DNA of 64,000 nucleotides. Origin: Asterias rubens. Lineage: Eukaryota > Echinodermata > Asteroidea > Forcipulatida > Asteriidae. Under the pieces are notes generated by a model. That model saw only the letters and a list, made by a program, of their open reading frames with translations. It did no database searches and was not told the DNA's origin. The stretch covers positions 6,050,377 through 6,114,376 of the forward strand of contig NC_047066.1 in the NCBI RefSeq assembly GCF_902459465.1, given 5' to 3'. The translations under genes were made by a program, and so were the position numbers. Positions 10,732 to 23,400 of the stretch are shown piece by piece; within the stretch, counting starts at the first letter, position 1, and each line of letters begins with the position of its first letter.

Positions 10732-11794
10732 ATGACGACTGATGTGACTTCAACGGATTCTCGATCGTCAAACCAAACCAATTTTGAGATTCCGCCTGAC
10801 TTTATAATCGGCGTGATCTGTTTTTATTCTCCACTCATCATCGCGACCCTCCTCAGTAATTCTTTAGTCTTGCTGGCAGTTTACAGAGAAAAAAAACCTC
10901 CGGAAAAGAAGTAATGTTTTCATCGTGAGTTTATCTGTTGCGGATTTCTTGACGGGTCTCGTGGGTGTCCCAACAGCGATCGTCGGTAGGCTGATTCAGA
11001 ACCACGTTACTTGCTTTACGGCAACCCGTATGGTGTTCTTCACAGCTGCATTTACATTCTCTGCAGTGTCTCTCTTTCAACTCCTCGCAATAACTGTAGA
11101 GAGATACCTTGCTATAGTTATTCCTTTAGTTTATCACAAGAATATGACCACACAACGCTATTTCTACATTATAACAACCGTTTGGATTTTAGGCATCGTG
11201 TTTGGAATTATTCCGAATATTGGATCGGGGAATCCGAATGAGTCAGTCTGCGTCATGGATTATAAAACATCCCATGCCGTCCGGATCTTCATGCTGATAT
11301 TCGCAATCTTCATTCCTGTGGTTCTATCTGCAATGGGGTTGATGTACTTTCACATATTCCGGACTGCTAGATCTCAGGCGAACCGGATTGCTGCTCTAAG
11401 ACGAGCTCTGTTCCGGAAGGATGACAACCAAACTGATGAGCAATCGGCCCAGATGAAAGCTACCACCACAACAGCAATCATCCTTGGCGGCTTTGCTGCA
11501 TGTTGGATGCCAATGTCTCTGAAGTTCTTCATTGAGGCGTCTTTGGAGTTATACCCTTATGCTATCCTCCTCCTGCAGACGATCTTAGAATTTCCCGCGT
11601 ACGCCAATTCAGTCATGAACCCTCTGATTTATTCATACCGTAGTGCCGAGTTCAGGACAGCATGTTGTAGAATGTTTGCCCCTCTGAAACTCTGTAAGAG
11701 AAATAAAGTGGAGCAAACACCTGTTCTTCCATTTAGTGCTTGTAGCGTGACTTTACAAGACAATTGTGTATCTGATGATGTAATAGTCAGTTAA
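10732..11794 (+). CDS. Single-exon class A (rhodopsin-like) GPCR, adenosine-receptor-like, with a 1-nt frameshift
   Basis: The start ATG at 10732 sits in TTTCAAAATGA. Residues up to about 50 carry an N-glycosylation site (NQT at 14-16) and TM1 with LLSNSLVLLAV. The frame then breaks in an A8 run (10889-10896) and reads TAA at 10913. With seven A residues the frame passes directly into TM2 (SLSVADFLTG), TM3 ending in VERYLAIVIPL (the E/DRY motif), TM6 with CWMP, and TM7 NSVMNPLIYSY (NPxxY). The whole would be about 353 aa, normal for the family. TM6-TM7 most resembles adenosine receptors, but the echinoderm rhodopsin-class expansion contains many orphans, so the ligand is not assigned. Everything outside the homopolymer is intact, which favours a sequencing or assembly indel over a real pseudogene. 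Confidence 0.82.
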
Positions 11795-13625
11795 ACAATG
11801 ATTAGTCAGAGTATTAAGAAAGTAAACGGGCGAGTTGACTTATAATGTATTGTTTATAACTGATGTACGATAGTTATTACAGTGAGGGGTTTAAAACCAA
11901 CGTGACGCCCTACTAAAAAAAAAGGGAGGCGGTTCACAGAACAAAGGGTGAAATTCTACTGAAGTGAAGTACTCACAATTGGAAATGTCAGCTTTGACAA
12001 AAAAAGCCGAAATGCAACTTACCCATAAAGTTAGGCGTTTATCATGAACTTTATTTACAACGCTGAATATACATCAATGTATAGGACATCATTGTTATAA
12101 TCAAGACTAACGTTTTATTAACCCATCACAGGCTTATCGCCACCATGATGAAATTCCCCCCTTTTTGTGGTTGCCCGCAATTTGCTTTATTTAACCAAAA
12201 TCATAACAGTGCAAACTTTGAATGCCTCGTCTTATTCCCGTCCAATAGTGATGACGTGGTATAAATAAGAACAGACGCTTTCGAATCAGTATTCTGCAAC
12301 ATTTAATTCATCCTTACTATGCTCTACCTAAAATCAAGGCATGCGTTTGGTAATCACTCTTAAAATCAATGGCAATAAAGACTTTTGGTTAGACGCTAAG
12401 CAGCTTTCGATAGTATAAAGCATTTTGAGAATCATTTCACTTTTATCCCCCCAAAAAAATTTAATCCAAGAAAATGTTGCTGCCAGAGACTTTTCTCGGA
12501 TTGTGTACTCCCATTACAAATTAGTCTTCCTGTATCGACTAACCGAACGGGATGGTCGGCCATATCCCCAAAACTTGCCAAATTTTTAAATGAAACTTTC
12601 ACAAATTATAGTTTTATTGTTTTCCCATTTATGTAAAACGGTTCGATAAAGACAAAAGGTATATTTTGCCTTTTGTTGATTTATAGTTGCCTGGGAATCT
12701 CCGTTACATAGTTTTATATCAAATTAAGATCAACCTCAACGATATTAACTAAATTGATATAATATCAGCTATACTGGAGGAATACATTTAGATCAATACA
12801 CATCCTTTTACTTTTTTCCCCTTAAAATTAATTAACCACTAATTTAAAATAAAAAAAATGTTTGTCCCATGTGGACATTGGGAATCAAACTAAGAATCGT
12901 GTGGAATTTACTGCAACTGTTTAATTAGCAGAACGATGTAATGTTTAAACAATCTGCTGTTTGTCTTTTGATTGTGTTTATTTTGAAATTATTTTGTGGT
13001 TCAAAATTCCATCGATTTTTAGAATCAATGTTGTCCAAGTATCATCGTTTGTAAAATGAAGGCTCTCAAACGTACACTCGTTTTAAAATTAGTTATGCTT
13101 ATTAATAAAAATAATGTCAAAAGTGTGACAACGAACTTATCAACTTTCTCTTTAAAATCAACGAAAACAAAAAAGTTGTTGCAAACTGCTAGCCAACTAA
13201 AAGGGCCAAAAAGTATAAATGAAACAAAAAATATATTGTTTTAGCAAATTTCTCTTTGTAACCACTGCATCACCCAGCCGCCCAAAGTGATCGTGACGTG
13301 CGGTTTAGAACGAAAGCTCATTAATTTCTGCATTGCGACAAACAAATCCACATAAAACATTGTCTATCAAAGCCAAAGGCAATCGTTATAATTGGTTAAT
13401 TTTCTCCATTCCAATAGACTTGTAACAGTCTTTGCGCTAATGATGATGATATGAATAGCTTTCACCATACAGCACCACACTCACCGGAATGTTCTTTCAT
13501 CGTGATAATACTATCAGAAACATAATGAATGCGCAATTAATCAGTATGAGCAATATAATGCCAGCTACAAGCCTTGTCAGTACTATCGTGTTCATTCAAC
13601 CTAATGAATGCGCAATTAATCAATA
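11795..13625. other. AT-rich gene-free interval after the GPCR
   Basis: I see no exon-like reading frame and no clear repeat. The first downstream polyadenylation-type hexamer I note is AATAAA at 12374-12379, about 580 bp after the stop; whether the GPCR uses it is unknown. Exons 3-4 of the truncated SDR1 would be expected near or left of 14.6 kb and are not here. Confidence 0.5.
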
Positions 13626-13815
13626 GGGTGCGTTCGTTTAGCTTCCCTGGGTCGACCCGGTCTGCCCTGGTACGTTCGAATAGCTTTGACGGGCTCACCT
13701 GGGTCAGCCCCCAGTGCCCTGCTTGTGGAGTGGGTCACCACGAGAGGGCGAGTGTGATTGTTCGATTAGCTCTTGTCAGGGGCTCACCCATCAGGGAAGC
13801 TTAACGAACGCACCC
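13626..13815. mobile_element. GGGTGCGTTCG foldback element, long subtype
   Basis: Ends are GGGTGCGTTCGTTTAGCTTC and GAAGCTTAACGAACGCACCC. Unlike copies 1-2 the centre carries GTACGTTCGAATAGCTTTGAC, GGGTCACCACGAGAGGGCGA and GGGGCTCACC, shared with the broken copies at 24799 and 25913 and with the end of the 9015 element. Confidence 0.82.
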
Positions 13816-14484
13816 ATAATTTATGTGATCCATCTAGGGCATGAAAACAACAAAGGAAAACCTAGACTGGTCTCCTGTCTTTATCCGCAAGGATAAAGAC
13901 GGGTTTTTGTTTTACCGAACCAGGAGTGATTCATTGGATACAATGATTTCATTGGATAAACGTGCAGAGACGTAATCATTCAGTATTTGTGTATTCGGTC
14001 CGAAGCGACATTTGGCTACGGCACTTGCGCTTGTCCGAGTATAAATGTAGGTGAAATGTGAAGATGGACGGGGCTATAGACCTTGGCTATAGAGGCCACT
14101 CTCTGGCGCTATTCACAAGCCTCGAAGTGTGTGACGTCAGATGTTCAGGATACTTGTCCATCTGCCTGATCGTCAGTACACTATGTAGCGACCTCGCACT
14201 CTTGCCATGTCGATAGAGCTTTACCTACAACTAAATACATTTCAAAACACATTACATAATACGAGAGTGAAAAATCAATTTGCATGTTCATGTTTAATTG
14301 CAAAACTTAATGTTTGTTAATTTTAAAGTATACAGCTGAAAAATATCACTAGGCCTACAGTTAGAATGATCTAACAAATCAGGATTTTAAACAACAAATA
14401 TTATTTCGTTTCTCCCTTTTTTTACCGGTTTCTCCCTTATTGCTCAAGATTTTACAGATTGGTCTTATTTTGTAAAGCTAACCG

Positions 14485-14624
14485 GGTTTAAACCACGCAC
14501 TTTCGAGGCATTTTTGTGTGGATCATTATATTCTTTACTTTAAAAAAATCTTTATAACCATATCGTTACATTAAAAACGGTTTCAACTGATTTTCATGGA
14601 TCAAAAGCGTTCCTTTAAAGAATG
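14485..14624. mobile_element. Truncated TTAA MITE, family B (AGGAACACGTTGCC)
   Basis: Half of the palindromic element seen intact at 43999-44352: AAACCACGCACTTTCGAGGC, TGTGTGGATCATTATATTCT, then GGATCAAAAGCGTTCCTTTAAAG. It ends 25 bp from the SDR1 exon 2 donor, exactly where SDR1 stops being recognisable. Confidence 0.7.
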
Positions 14625-14648
14625 TTGCTAAAACTATAAAACGCTCAC

Positions 14649-15435
14649 CAGCATTATTAATGAGAAGGTCGAGTCTGTCCTCAGTTTCAATGATCTGTTG
14701 GGCGAACTCTCTGACCGACTGCAAGCTGGACAGATCGAGATGACGGACCACAACTTGCGAGTTACCCATACTACTCTTGATGTCCTTCGCTACGTCTTCG
14801 GCCTTCTGTAGATTGCGACAGGCGAGGATGACCCGAGCTCCTCGCTGGGCCAAGTCCAATGCCGTCTCCCGACCGATACCAGAGTTACCTCCTACAAAGA
14901 ACACTTGGAAGTTTAGTTGAAAATCCGAAATTTGATGTTTTGTGGTAACCTATATCGGATATGAATTAGACCCTACTGTATTGAACAGTTTTATTTTGCA
15001 TCCAGAATTTCTATGGATTTTGTTATACACAAGTAACCCTTGCACTATCACTGACGTCGCACTACCCTGATTGTGGTCTGTGTGATTAGGTTCGTTGTTT
15101 TATGTATATGCCCTGTTATGTTGAGATCTACCAAGTGAGAATACTGGTTGAAAGTTACCAAACGTGTCCAGTGCCTTAAAAACGTTTCACAACTTGCTTT
15201 TAACAGTGATTGCAGATTATGTTTTTTTTTTTAGGGGTAAAGTTGAGGTTTCGAGGTTTGGGGAGGAGCATTCACTTCATGTTATGTACTTACCCGTAAT
15301 AATGGCCGTCCTGCCGTCGAGCACAGCATTGCTGGTACAGTAACATCTGCTAGCGATATACTGCCAGTAACTTACCCCGCACATGGCAACCAAAATGGAC
15401 ACAATCCATTTCAGAATCATATTTAAGGTAGCCAT
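14649..15435 (-). pseudogene. SDR1: retinol-dehydrogenase-like gene truncated after exon 2
   Basis: Exon 1 is 15294-15435 (ATG at 15435; anchor MATLNMILKWIVSILVAM, ending IITG) and exon 2 is 14649-14891. Donors (GTAAGT, GTGAGC) and phases match the complete copies, and the frame is open. Exon 2 carries TGGNSGIG, ACRN and NNAG. No exon 3 (TNHFGHFLLTN, YxxxK) or exon 4 exists between here and the left edge of the window. The predicted product would lack the catalytic Tyr-Lys pair and so could not be an active SDR. It is the leftmost member of the array, next to a broken MITE. It is best read as a truncated duplicate, although its coding sequence shows no decay; missing exons due to misassembly are possible. 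Confidence 0.8.
15085..15181. mobile_element. TTAA MITE family A, one end only, in SDR1 intron 1
   Basis: It contains ATGTTGAGATCTACCAAGTG, GTTACCAAACGTGTCCAGTG and CCTTAA, the right end of family A. The rest is lost. Confidence 0.6.
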
Positions 15436-15469
15436 CACTGCATATATAACAGGGACTACTGCTATCACG

Positions 15470-15597
15470 ACTTCAATGGGGAGTAGAAGTCGGGCAACCA
15501 GTAGTTCCCACGAGAGCAGTGATTTCGCGAGAGCACCGCCAAAACAACTCGACTATCTCACCGCCTGTGACCATTAACGACTTGTCCACAAGTCTAC
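15470..15597. mobile_element. Partial AGACTTGTGGACAAGTCG foldback element
   Basis: It shares GGCAACCAGTAGTTCCCACG, AGAGCAGTG, ACTCGACTATCTCACCGC, and the end GACCATTAACGACTTGTCCA with the complete copy at 29751-29960. It lies about 35 bp upstream of the SDR1 start codon, so it replaces or overlays the SDR1 promoter. Confidence 0.7.
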
Positions 15598-16240
15598 ATC
15601 CTCACTGATGAGGCTACAATCAACGTCCACTGGACAGTGAACTTCAAACCAAACTCCAAAAAGGGCTCACGATAAGGACGGAGTGTCTTTTGTCGTTTTT
15701 CAAATCATGCTATAGTTGAAATTCCCTGATTACGTGTTTTAGGTCATGTGTGTTTATTTACTCAGGTTCTAGTGAAGTGATTATTATTGTTTAATTGGAG
15801 TCTGTTCATTTTGTCTTCGATGTTGATTAACAAACCGATTTTTGTTTTTATTATTTCGGCGGCTCTTGCCAACCAGCATTGTTAATCAACATTGTAAACG
15901 TCTATTACGCCAGAGATGAGCTTTGAGCTTTTACGTCAAACTCCGTCTATGGTCACCTCTGACCTCACATTAATTTCCCTTGGAGATTAGTCCAGTCACA
16001 TCCTAGTTTGGTCTACATAGTTATAACATATCAAATAAATGCACGCTGCTGCATGCAGATGACAAAACATTGCAGCTGGCAAACATTCAAACCACACGGA
16101 AAGATTACGTCACTGCATGTATATCCAATGAAATCATTGTATCTAATGAAGTCATTTGTTATGTAAAACCAGTGTCTGCTGTTGAAAGGGGCCAAAAGTT
16201 ATATAATACTCATGGTTACAATATCAAGAAAAAGACCACA

Positions 16241-16394
16241 TCAGGGGCCGATTTCACAAAGCAATAAAATTCATCGCAAGACAAATTTTCAGTATCACCA
16301 TAGAGATTTGTATTGTGACATCACACTTTACTTAGCAACTGCGATTGATTTGAAGTTACGATCAATTTGAGACCTTTGTGAAATCGGCCCCTGA
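16241..16394. mobile_element. Foldback MITE, TCAGGGGCCGATTTCACAAA
   Basis: Perfect terminal inverted repeats read TCAGGGGCCGATTTCACAAA at left and TTTGTGAAATCGGCCCCTGA at right. The AT-rich interior has a looser palindrome (ATTGTGACATCA / CATAGAGATTTGT). It has no coding capacity. Confidence 0.85.
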
Positions 16395-16727
16395 TCCACC
16401 ATTGGTTAACGCGACTCCCAAAATGACCAATGAGAAATTGTCATCTTTGATCTGCTGGCTCGACTAACAAAAACCATCTTAAAAGTGGTGGTGCGCCGCC
16501 TGTTGAAAACGAATTGATTCATATCAACCGTATTGAACCAAGACTAGACATACAGGATGCGGACCAGGAGATGACACGTTGTCAATGTGCCATATCTCTA
16601 TTCTAGGCTCTACTACACGTCGTACATTGTTATCAGAGTCCTCTTATGAACTAATAAATTCATAAATACATTAATTAATTAACCAAAACAATCTGATGTA
16701 GAAAGGACTACCCGTCGATTTTACCAA

Positions 16728-16885
16728 ACTCCTTCCAACTTAGGATTAATCCTAGGACGAGTTAAGTTCCGTATCCATACACGTTTAGGACGCATTGAAC
16801 CCATCTTAAGTTAGGACGAGTTAACTACGAGTTTTACTCGTCCTAACTCGAGATATGATTAAGCGGTTCGTGAAATCGCCTGTAG
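16728..16885. mobile_element. TTAGGAC/GTCCTAA foldback repeat, degraded copy
   Basis: It repeats AACTTAGGATTAATCCTAGG, TTAGGACGAGTTAACTACGA and CGTCCTAACTCGAGAT, and ends near GTGAAATCGCC. The same vocabulary appears at 6205, 23036, 55407, 56628 and, in its cleanest form, 58207. Confidence 0.6.
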
Positions 16886-17469
16886 GCACCAATCAGCCTC
16901 CTTTTGGTTACGCTGGTTTCTAAAAGGGGAAACAAGATGGCCGCAACTACTTTGGTTGGGACACTCTTTTTTCTCCCTCACGGAGGCGCTTGCAGTGTAC
17001 TTGTTAACCGTTTTACCCAAGTCTAAAATCAAACAAGTTTGATTTAACTCAGTTGTATAAGATTCGGTTTTATTATTGCAGACTCATTTCAAGTTATAAT
17101 TTAGCAGTACAAAAGTATCTCTTAATAAGATAAGACAGGTAGTATTAAGAACTGCATGTACTTGTTAACCTTTTTTATTTTGAATGTTTCCCTCGTCCAC
17201 AATATGCAAACTTTCATAAAAAATAGGCCTACTATTCATAATAGACAAATCTCTCCCCTCCTCTTTAAGCATGCATTGTCAAACGGTGTTCACATTTCCC
17301 TTTGATATACTAGCTGATGCAATATATTTTAGAATACCAAATAACGGAAAATGGTTTCGCTTAAAAAGTTATTTTAAGCGACTGTTCAAAATAATATTCT
17401 TAAAGGCACACCGCTTTGTTTTTGCAAAAAATATTCTGAGGAGATAAACATGATTTGAAAACGATTTAA

Positions 17470-20400
17470 TCAACATTTGAGACCAGTGGCTTCACAACTA
17501 ACTGTCCATAACTCCTTAGCGAGCTCGTCGTCTTGAGCGAATGGCGACGGTTCTTTCTCCGCGCAGTTATCAAAGTACTTCCCGGAGAGTTCAGCCACCG
17601 ATTCATCCAGAGCACAATGGAGCGTAGTCTGCGCTCCAGCCGTCTCGTCGATTAATAGCAACCTGAAATGAAGAGTTGCAGTTTCAGTTTAGCAATGTAT
17701 CGTTTTTTATTAGTCAACATATCAATTTCCTAGAAGGACTATATATATTGCAGATGTGTAGAGACACGGACAGGAGACCACAGACCTCTTATTTAAAGGA
17801 CGAGAATTCGCCAAAAAGAAATCAATCAAAAAGTCAAAATAATGACGTCTTAAATAAACTACACTCGTGCACTGGTTTTAATAATCCTAATTACTAAGCA
17901 CACAAAAACAAAAATAGTTGTATAGCAGCAGGAGCTGAACATAAGTGCAGGTCGTTTGTCAAAATCCTCCTCTAGTCCATTTGTATTTGTTCGACCCAAA
18001 ATAAAATAAAAAATATTTAAAAATAGGAAGGTGGTATAATATTGTAAACAAACAATGCAATGCAATGCAATGCACAACGACACAATAACACATTAACTTG
18101 TTATGTACAGGGGCTAACGTTGAGGGTGACAAAAATATCAGCACAACATGCACGAGGCCGGTGTCAGGTGCGATTGTGTCCGCCATGCAATACTGTCCGC
18201 TCCGGACACTTTTGCATATGCAATCGTGTCCGGGGCTATGCAAAAACCGTCCGGTGGACATTTACACTGGACATAGTGCGTGCGTAAGCGAGCGTGCATG
18301 CACTGAAGCTGTGTATATGCAATATTCACGTATTTTATGATTGCAGCGAATACCCAACGGCCGAACATTTCCATTGTCATTCATGACATGCTCTTTATAG
18401 CTTGTACAAAAATGGCGAACGCGTTCCGTCGACCAGGGGCGTTTAATTTACTGCAAGGACGGTTTTGCACGGGCGCAGACACATCTGCATATGCAAATGT
18501 GTCCGAGCGGACACAATTGCATTATGCAGCAGCGTCCGAAACGAGACGATTGCATATGCAAAACCGTCCGGCGGACATTATTGCATGCAATACTGCCCTC
18601 CGGATAGTATTGCATATAGGACATAATTGCGTGCGACACCTGCTTTACCACGCACACACGAAGCTTGCAATAAACAAGTTTACAGTGATTCGATCGGCCC
18701 TAAGAATACAGATATTTCTCTCATAAAACACAACAATACCCAATAAGAGGTCCTATGTGATATCCCTCACAGATAAATACATTTTGGAGCATGGCCTGAG
18801 CCACGACCCTACTTTATACATGCATAGAGTAATACAGAACGAAGTTTTAATACGGTGCTCTCTCGTGCAGGTAAGGCTACAAAAGAAAAAAAGAGAGTGC
18901 ATCTACTGGTCGCGACACCAACGTTAACTTTGCACAATGTACACTGGGGCGCACTTGATTTCCATATACACAGTCCTGTACACAGTTTTGTCAACCAACT
19001 CACCTGACAAACGGAAGAGACAAGTAATAATATAGCGTCCAGATCCAATTTACGTTAGGCATAGTCGCCCAGATTGGAGTGTAGATGACGCCAGGGTGCA
19101 AAGACACCGATGTTACGCTGGTCGATTTCAGGCGCCTCGCAAGCTCTCGACTGAAGAGGACATTCGCCAGTTTGCTTTTAAAATAGCCATTCAAGTATGG
19201 GTAAAGTATCTGGCTTTCTCCGTCTGCTGCCTCCCGAGTGAAATTAAGAGGTGAGAAGACGGCCTCGTGACCGCCTGAGGACACATTGATGACCCGACTG
19301 GGGGCGCTCTTCTTCAATAGATCTAGGAGGAGGTTGGTGAGGAGGAAGTGACCGAAGTGGTTGGTGCCAAAACACATGTCGAAGTTTTCCTTTGTGACTG
19401 CGCCCTCTTCGACGAAGGCTACCCCTGAAAAATGTCAGAATAGTCAGTGGATGTAAAAACTAACTTGTATCGAATCAATCAACTCATCTGTATTATGCTT
19501 AGAATTAAACTTTAAATTAAGTGAGTCGTGAGAATGGAATCTTCAGTGTTTTACGAACATCACTAAGATTTTAAACTTTGCATATACAACTACAATCTAG
19601 GGTTTGCAGTATTACAAACATACACGAGTAGGAATTGAGAGTTTGCTAGTTGGAGACACAAGCTAGTCAGCTTTGTGAAACCAACATTGTTGTAAGCCGG
19701 TTTGTGAAACCACCAGTGTTGTATTAAAGGCAGTGGACACTATTGGTAATTGTCAAAGACTAGCCTTCACAGTTGGTGTATCTCAACATAAGCACAAAAT
19801 AACAAAACTGTGAAAATCCGAGGTCAATCGGTCATCGAACTTGCGAGATAATAATGAAAGAAAAAAACACCCTTGTCACACGAAGTTATGTGCGTTTAGA
19901 TGGTTGATTTCGTGACCTCAAGTTCTAAACTTGAGGTCTCGAAATCAAAATCGTGGAAAAATACTTCTTTCTCGAAAACTATGGCACTTCAGAGGGAGCC
20001 GTTTCTCACAATGTTTTATACCATCAACCTCTCCCCATTACTCGTCACCAAGAAAGGTTGTGTGCCAATAATTATTTTGAGTAATTACCAATAGTGTCCA
20101 CTGCCTTTAAGCAGGATTGGTAACACTAAATATAACATTTTAAAGTGTGTTTAATTATACGGCTCAAAGACACACCTAAAATGTCAGAAACAATCAAATA
20201 TAAATCACCTGCATTATTAATGAGAAGGTCAAGTCTGTCCTCAGTATCAATGAACTGTTGGGCGAACTCTCTGACCGACTGCAAGCTGGACAGATCGAGA
20301 TGACGGACCACAACCTCCGAGTTACCCGTACTACTCTTGATGTCCTTCGCTACGTCTTCGGCCTTCTGTAGATTGCGACAGGCGAGGATGACCCGAGCTC

Positions 20401-23400
20401 CTCGCTGGGCCAAGTCGAAAGCCGTCTCCCGACCGATGCCGGAGTTACCTCCTATTAAATACAACATGAATGAAGAACGTATATAAAATTAGAAGTCAAC
20501 AATTGAAAATCCGAACATAGATGTTTGGTGTTGAAATCTGTTCGGAGATGGGTTAAAAAAAATTATTTTGATGTGGAGTTATACTACTTCGTTTATTCAA
20601 CAACAATTATCAGCAACAACATACATCAATACAACAAGCTCCGATACATACTGCTATTATATAACAGATTAAATGAGCTACGGGTTGTAATACATAGAAA
20701 TTAAATTGATAACATACAAACAAGAACAAGAGACATAAATATTTATATATACATTTTAGCGTGACCTAATCACGGGGATCGAGACAAACAATGGGTAGAA
20801 ATTGTTTTAGACAATCAAGGTTAATAAAACAAATATAAATAAACAAAAAGGTCATAAAAAGGAACACGGTGACGGCCTTTGGTGAGAAAAGCAATTCGTA
20901 ATCGAAATTGACATCTTCATTAATAGTGAAACACAACGCATTATTTCTAGAGTAAATAGTTTCAAAAGATTCTGGGCTCAATCTGGTATTTTCCATACGG
21001 AGAAAGTATTTCAAGGATTGTCAATTTCTGCTGGTCTGGAATAACTGTTGAAAACCTTTTTGCATCTGATATTCCAGATCAGTCTGAGCAGTTTAGCTAC
21101 GACAATAGCCTGAACTGGTTCTAAATTATAACCAAGAATTCTATTTGAGTTATTCAAGTAATAGTGTTTGTTACCAGTATATTTTCTGAGCAGTCTTTCC
21201 ACAACGATCCAAGCCTCCCAAGTGTGGGTACAATAAATAAAGATATGTTCGTGAGTTTCATTGTTAACGTTACAAAGCGGGCATGTTAGTTCTTTAACGA
21301 CACCTATTTTCAGCAAAACGTCTTTAGTTGGTAGAATTCTATGTCTAAGTTTGTCTATAAACTGTTTGTCATCCGGATCCATTAACCCATTTCTTCAATT
21401 ACTCATCCAAACTGAAGCCCAAAGTAAGTCTTGTCCTAGTTGAAAAATTTGTTTCCATTTAACTTGCACCTTGGGAGAAACAAATTTACACATTATGCAG
21501 TTCATATAATTAGACTTCACATTAGTTTCACAGATAGGAACAGTTTTGCTTTGATGATCACAAATGGCAAGCCAGTTACTTGTGTGCACTGCCGGTCCTT
21601 CTCTTTTCTCATTGATTAACGTGTAATCTATGTGTTTTTCAATTCTCTTCAAAATACTACCAGCATTAATATGTTTAATTTGACATGCTCTGGCAATATC
21701 ATGAAAGGAAAATAGTTCTCCGTGTCTGACAACATCACCCACATTATAACAACCCACAGATTTTAGAAGAGGGCTCTTTCAAAGTGATTCATCCCTAGTA
21801 ACCTTGACATTATTCCACAGTGGAACTTCCATGGCTTCCCAAATGCTGGTAAAATTGCATAAAAGCTTCCCTCCTGCGTACTTAAAAGCAACGATAAGTT
21901 CATGGTAAAACGGGGTGATTTGAAGATTCTTACGAATGTTAGCAAATACGTACTACTCTAAATGATCGTCTGCTCCGGCACATTTCAACCAGTAATCAAA
22001 ATACAGTTTCCATTTACCATCAGAGGATGGGTACCGAACTAACCATTGAAGCTTCAGACTCATTAATTTACTCTCAATATTCAAAAGGCCCATTCCCCCC
22101 AATTTTGGGGGACCTATGATGGTATTTCTCTTGATTTTCTCCATTTTCCCACTCCAAAAAAATTTCCAAATAAGATCATTCATCTTTTTGATCCAGTAGT
22201 TGGGACATTCAAGCACGCTTCCCAAATAGTTAATCCCTGCTCCTATCAAATTATTCACAATAACTACTTTACCATTTAAATTGAGGTGACGTTTGGACCA
22301 TTTGTCTAGAGTAGAGCTAATTTTGTTAATTCTGGGACCCCAATTGTCTTCGGGCGTAATGTCAGTCCCAAATATGATACCGAGAATTTTAAGTTTCTTC
22401 ACAAATTTGAAACTACCAGGGCTATCTTTTCTACTTCTCCAGTTCCCTAACCAAAGACCTTTAGATTTATCAACATTAATGTATTTATTTAGTTATGTAT
22501 TTCAACAAAACCTCCAAAAACGGAGAAGGTAGATAATATTTACAAAACAATTGTACAACAAGACGTGTTTTAGGAAACAGGATAACCCTCCCCCTCATGG
22601 ACGACACCCAGACCATCTTGACAAAGTAGTTTACAAAGGGATTGTCAGAACGATCTGAGCAGCTGACCAAAAGTATCAAGATCATCACTTTCAAGAAACT
22701 AGTCATGGAACAAAACTATTTTGATTGACACTGTCTATACAGTGTTCGCATGGATTTTGTTACACACAAGTAACGGGCAGCTGCACGTGACCTGCCATAT
22801 TGAAGATTTAAACTAATTGTAAAGATTCAAAGCATAGATAAAATGGTATCTTAAAAAAACTGTCCTCGCAGCACAAAGGCTAAATTAAAACAATGTACAT
22901 TTAATTACAATCTAAAACTAAATAAAACGTTAAATTAGAACACTATTAACCACAATTTCACAATGTTGCACATTGAAATTTAAAATTAAATAAATAAAAA
23001 TTAGGGAGTTGCATTAAACCACTAATCATACAGCCGGGGTAGATTTCACAAATAGTTAAGACTATAGTCTTATCTCGAGTTAGGAAGAATTACCCATACT
23101 AGTCCTAAGTGAGGACTAATCCTGATGAAATCGAGCCCGTATCGCAAACACTCAGTACGTGTAACATGGGCGTGAGGTACATGCTGGTCTTCGCTAGAGA
23201 TCCAGCTAGAGGTGCCTCAATACATTTCACCAGATTTTTACTGTCGAAAAGCACCTATGCCTACTACCAGCAAAAAAAAAAACACAATTGAAAAAAAAAA
23301 CCGCATAATATAGCTCCAGGCTTTTAAAGGCAGTGGACACTATTGGTAATTACTCAAAATAATGATTAGCATAAAACCTTTCTTGGTGACGAGTAATGGG

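Noticed and set aside
17859-18380. Several overlapping frames on both strands
   Set aside because: They come from the TGCATATGCA / GTCCG repeat and flanking low-complexity DNA.
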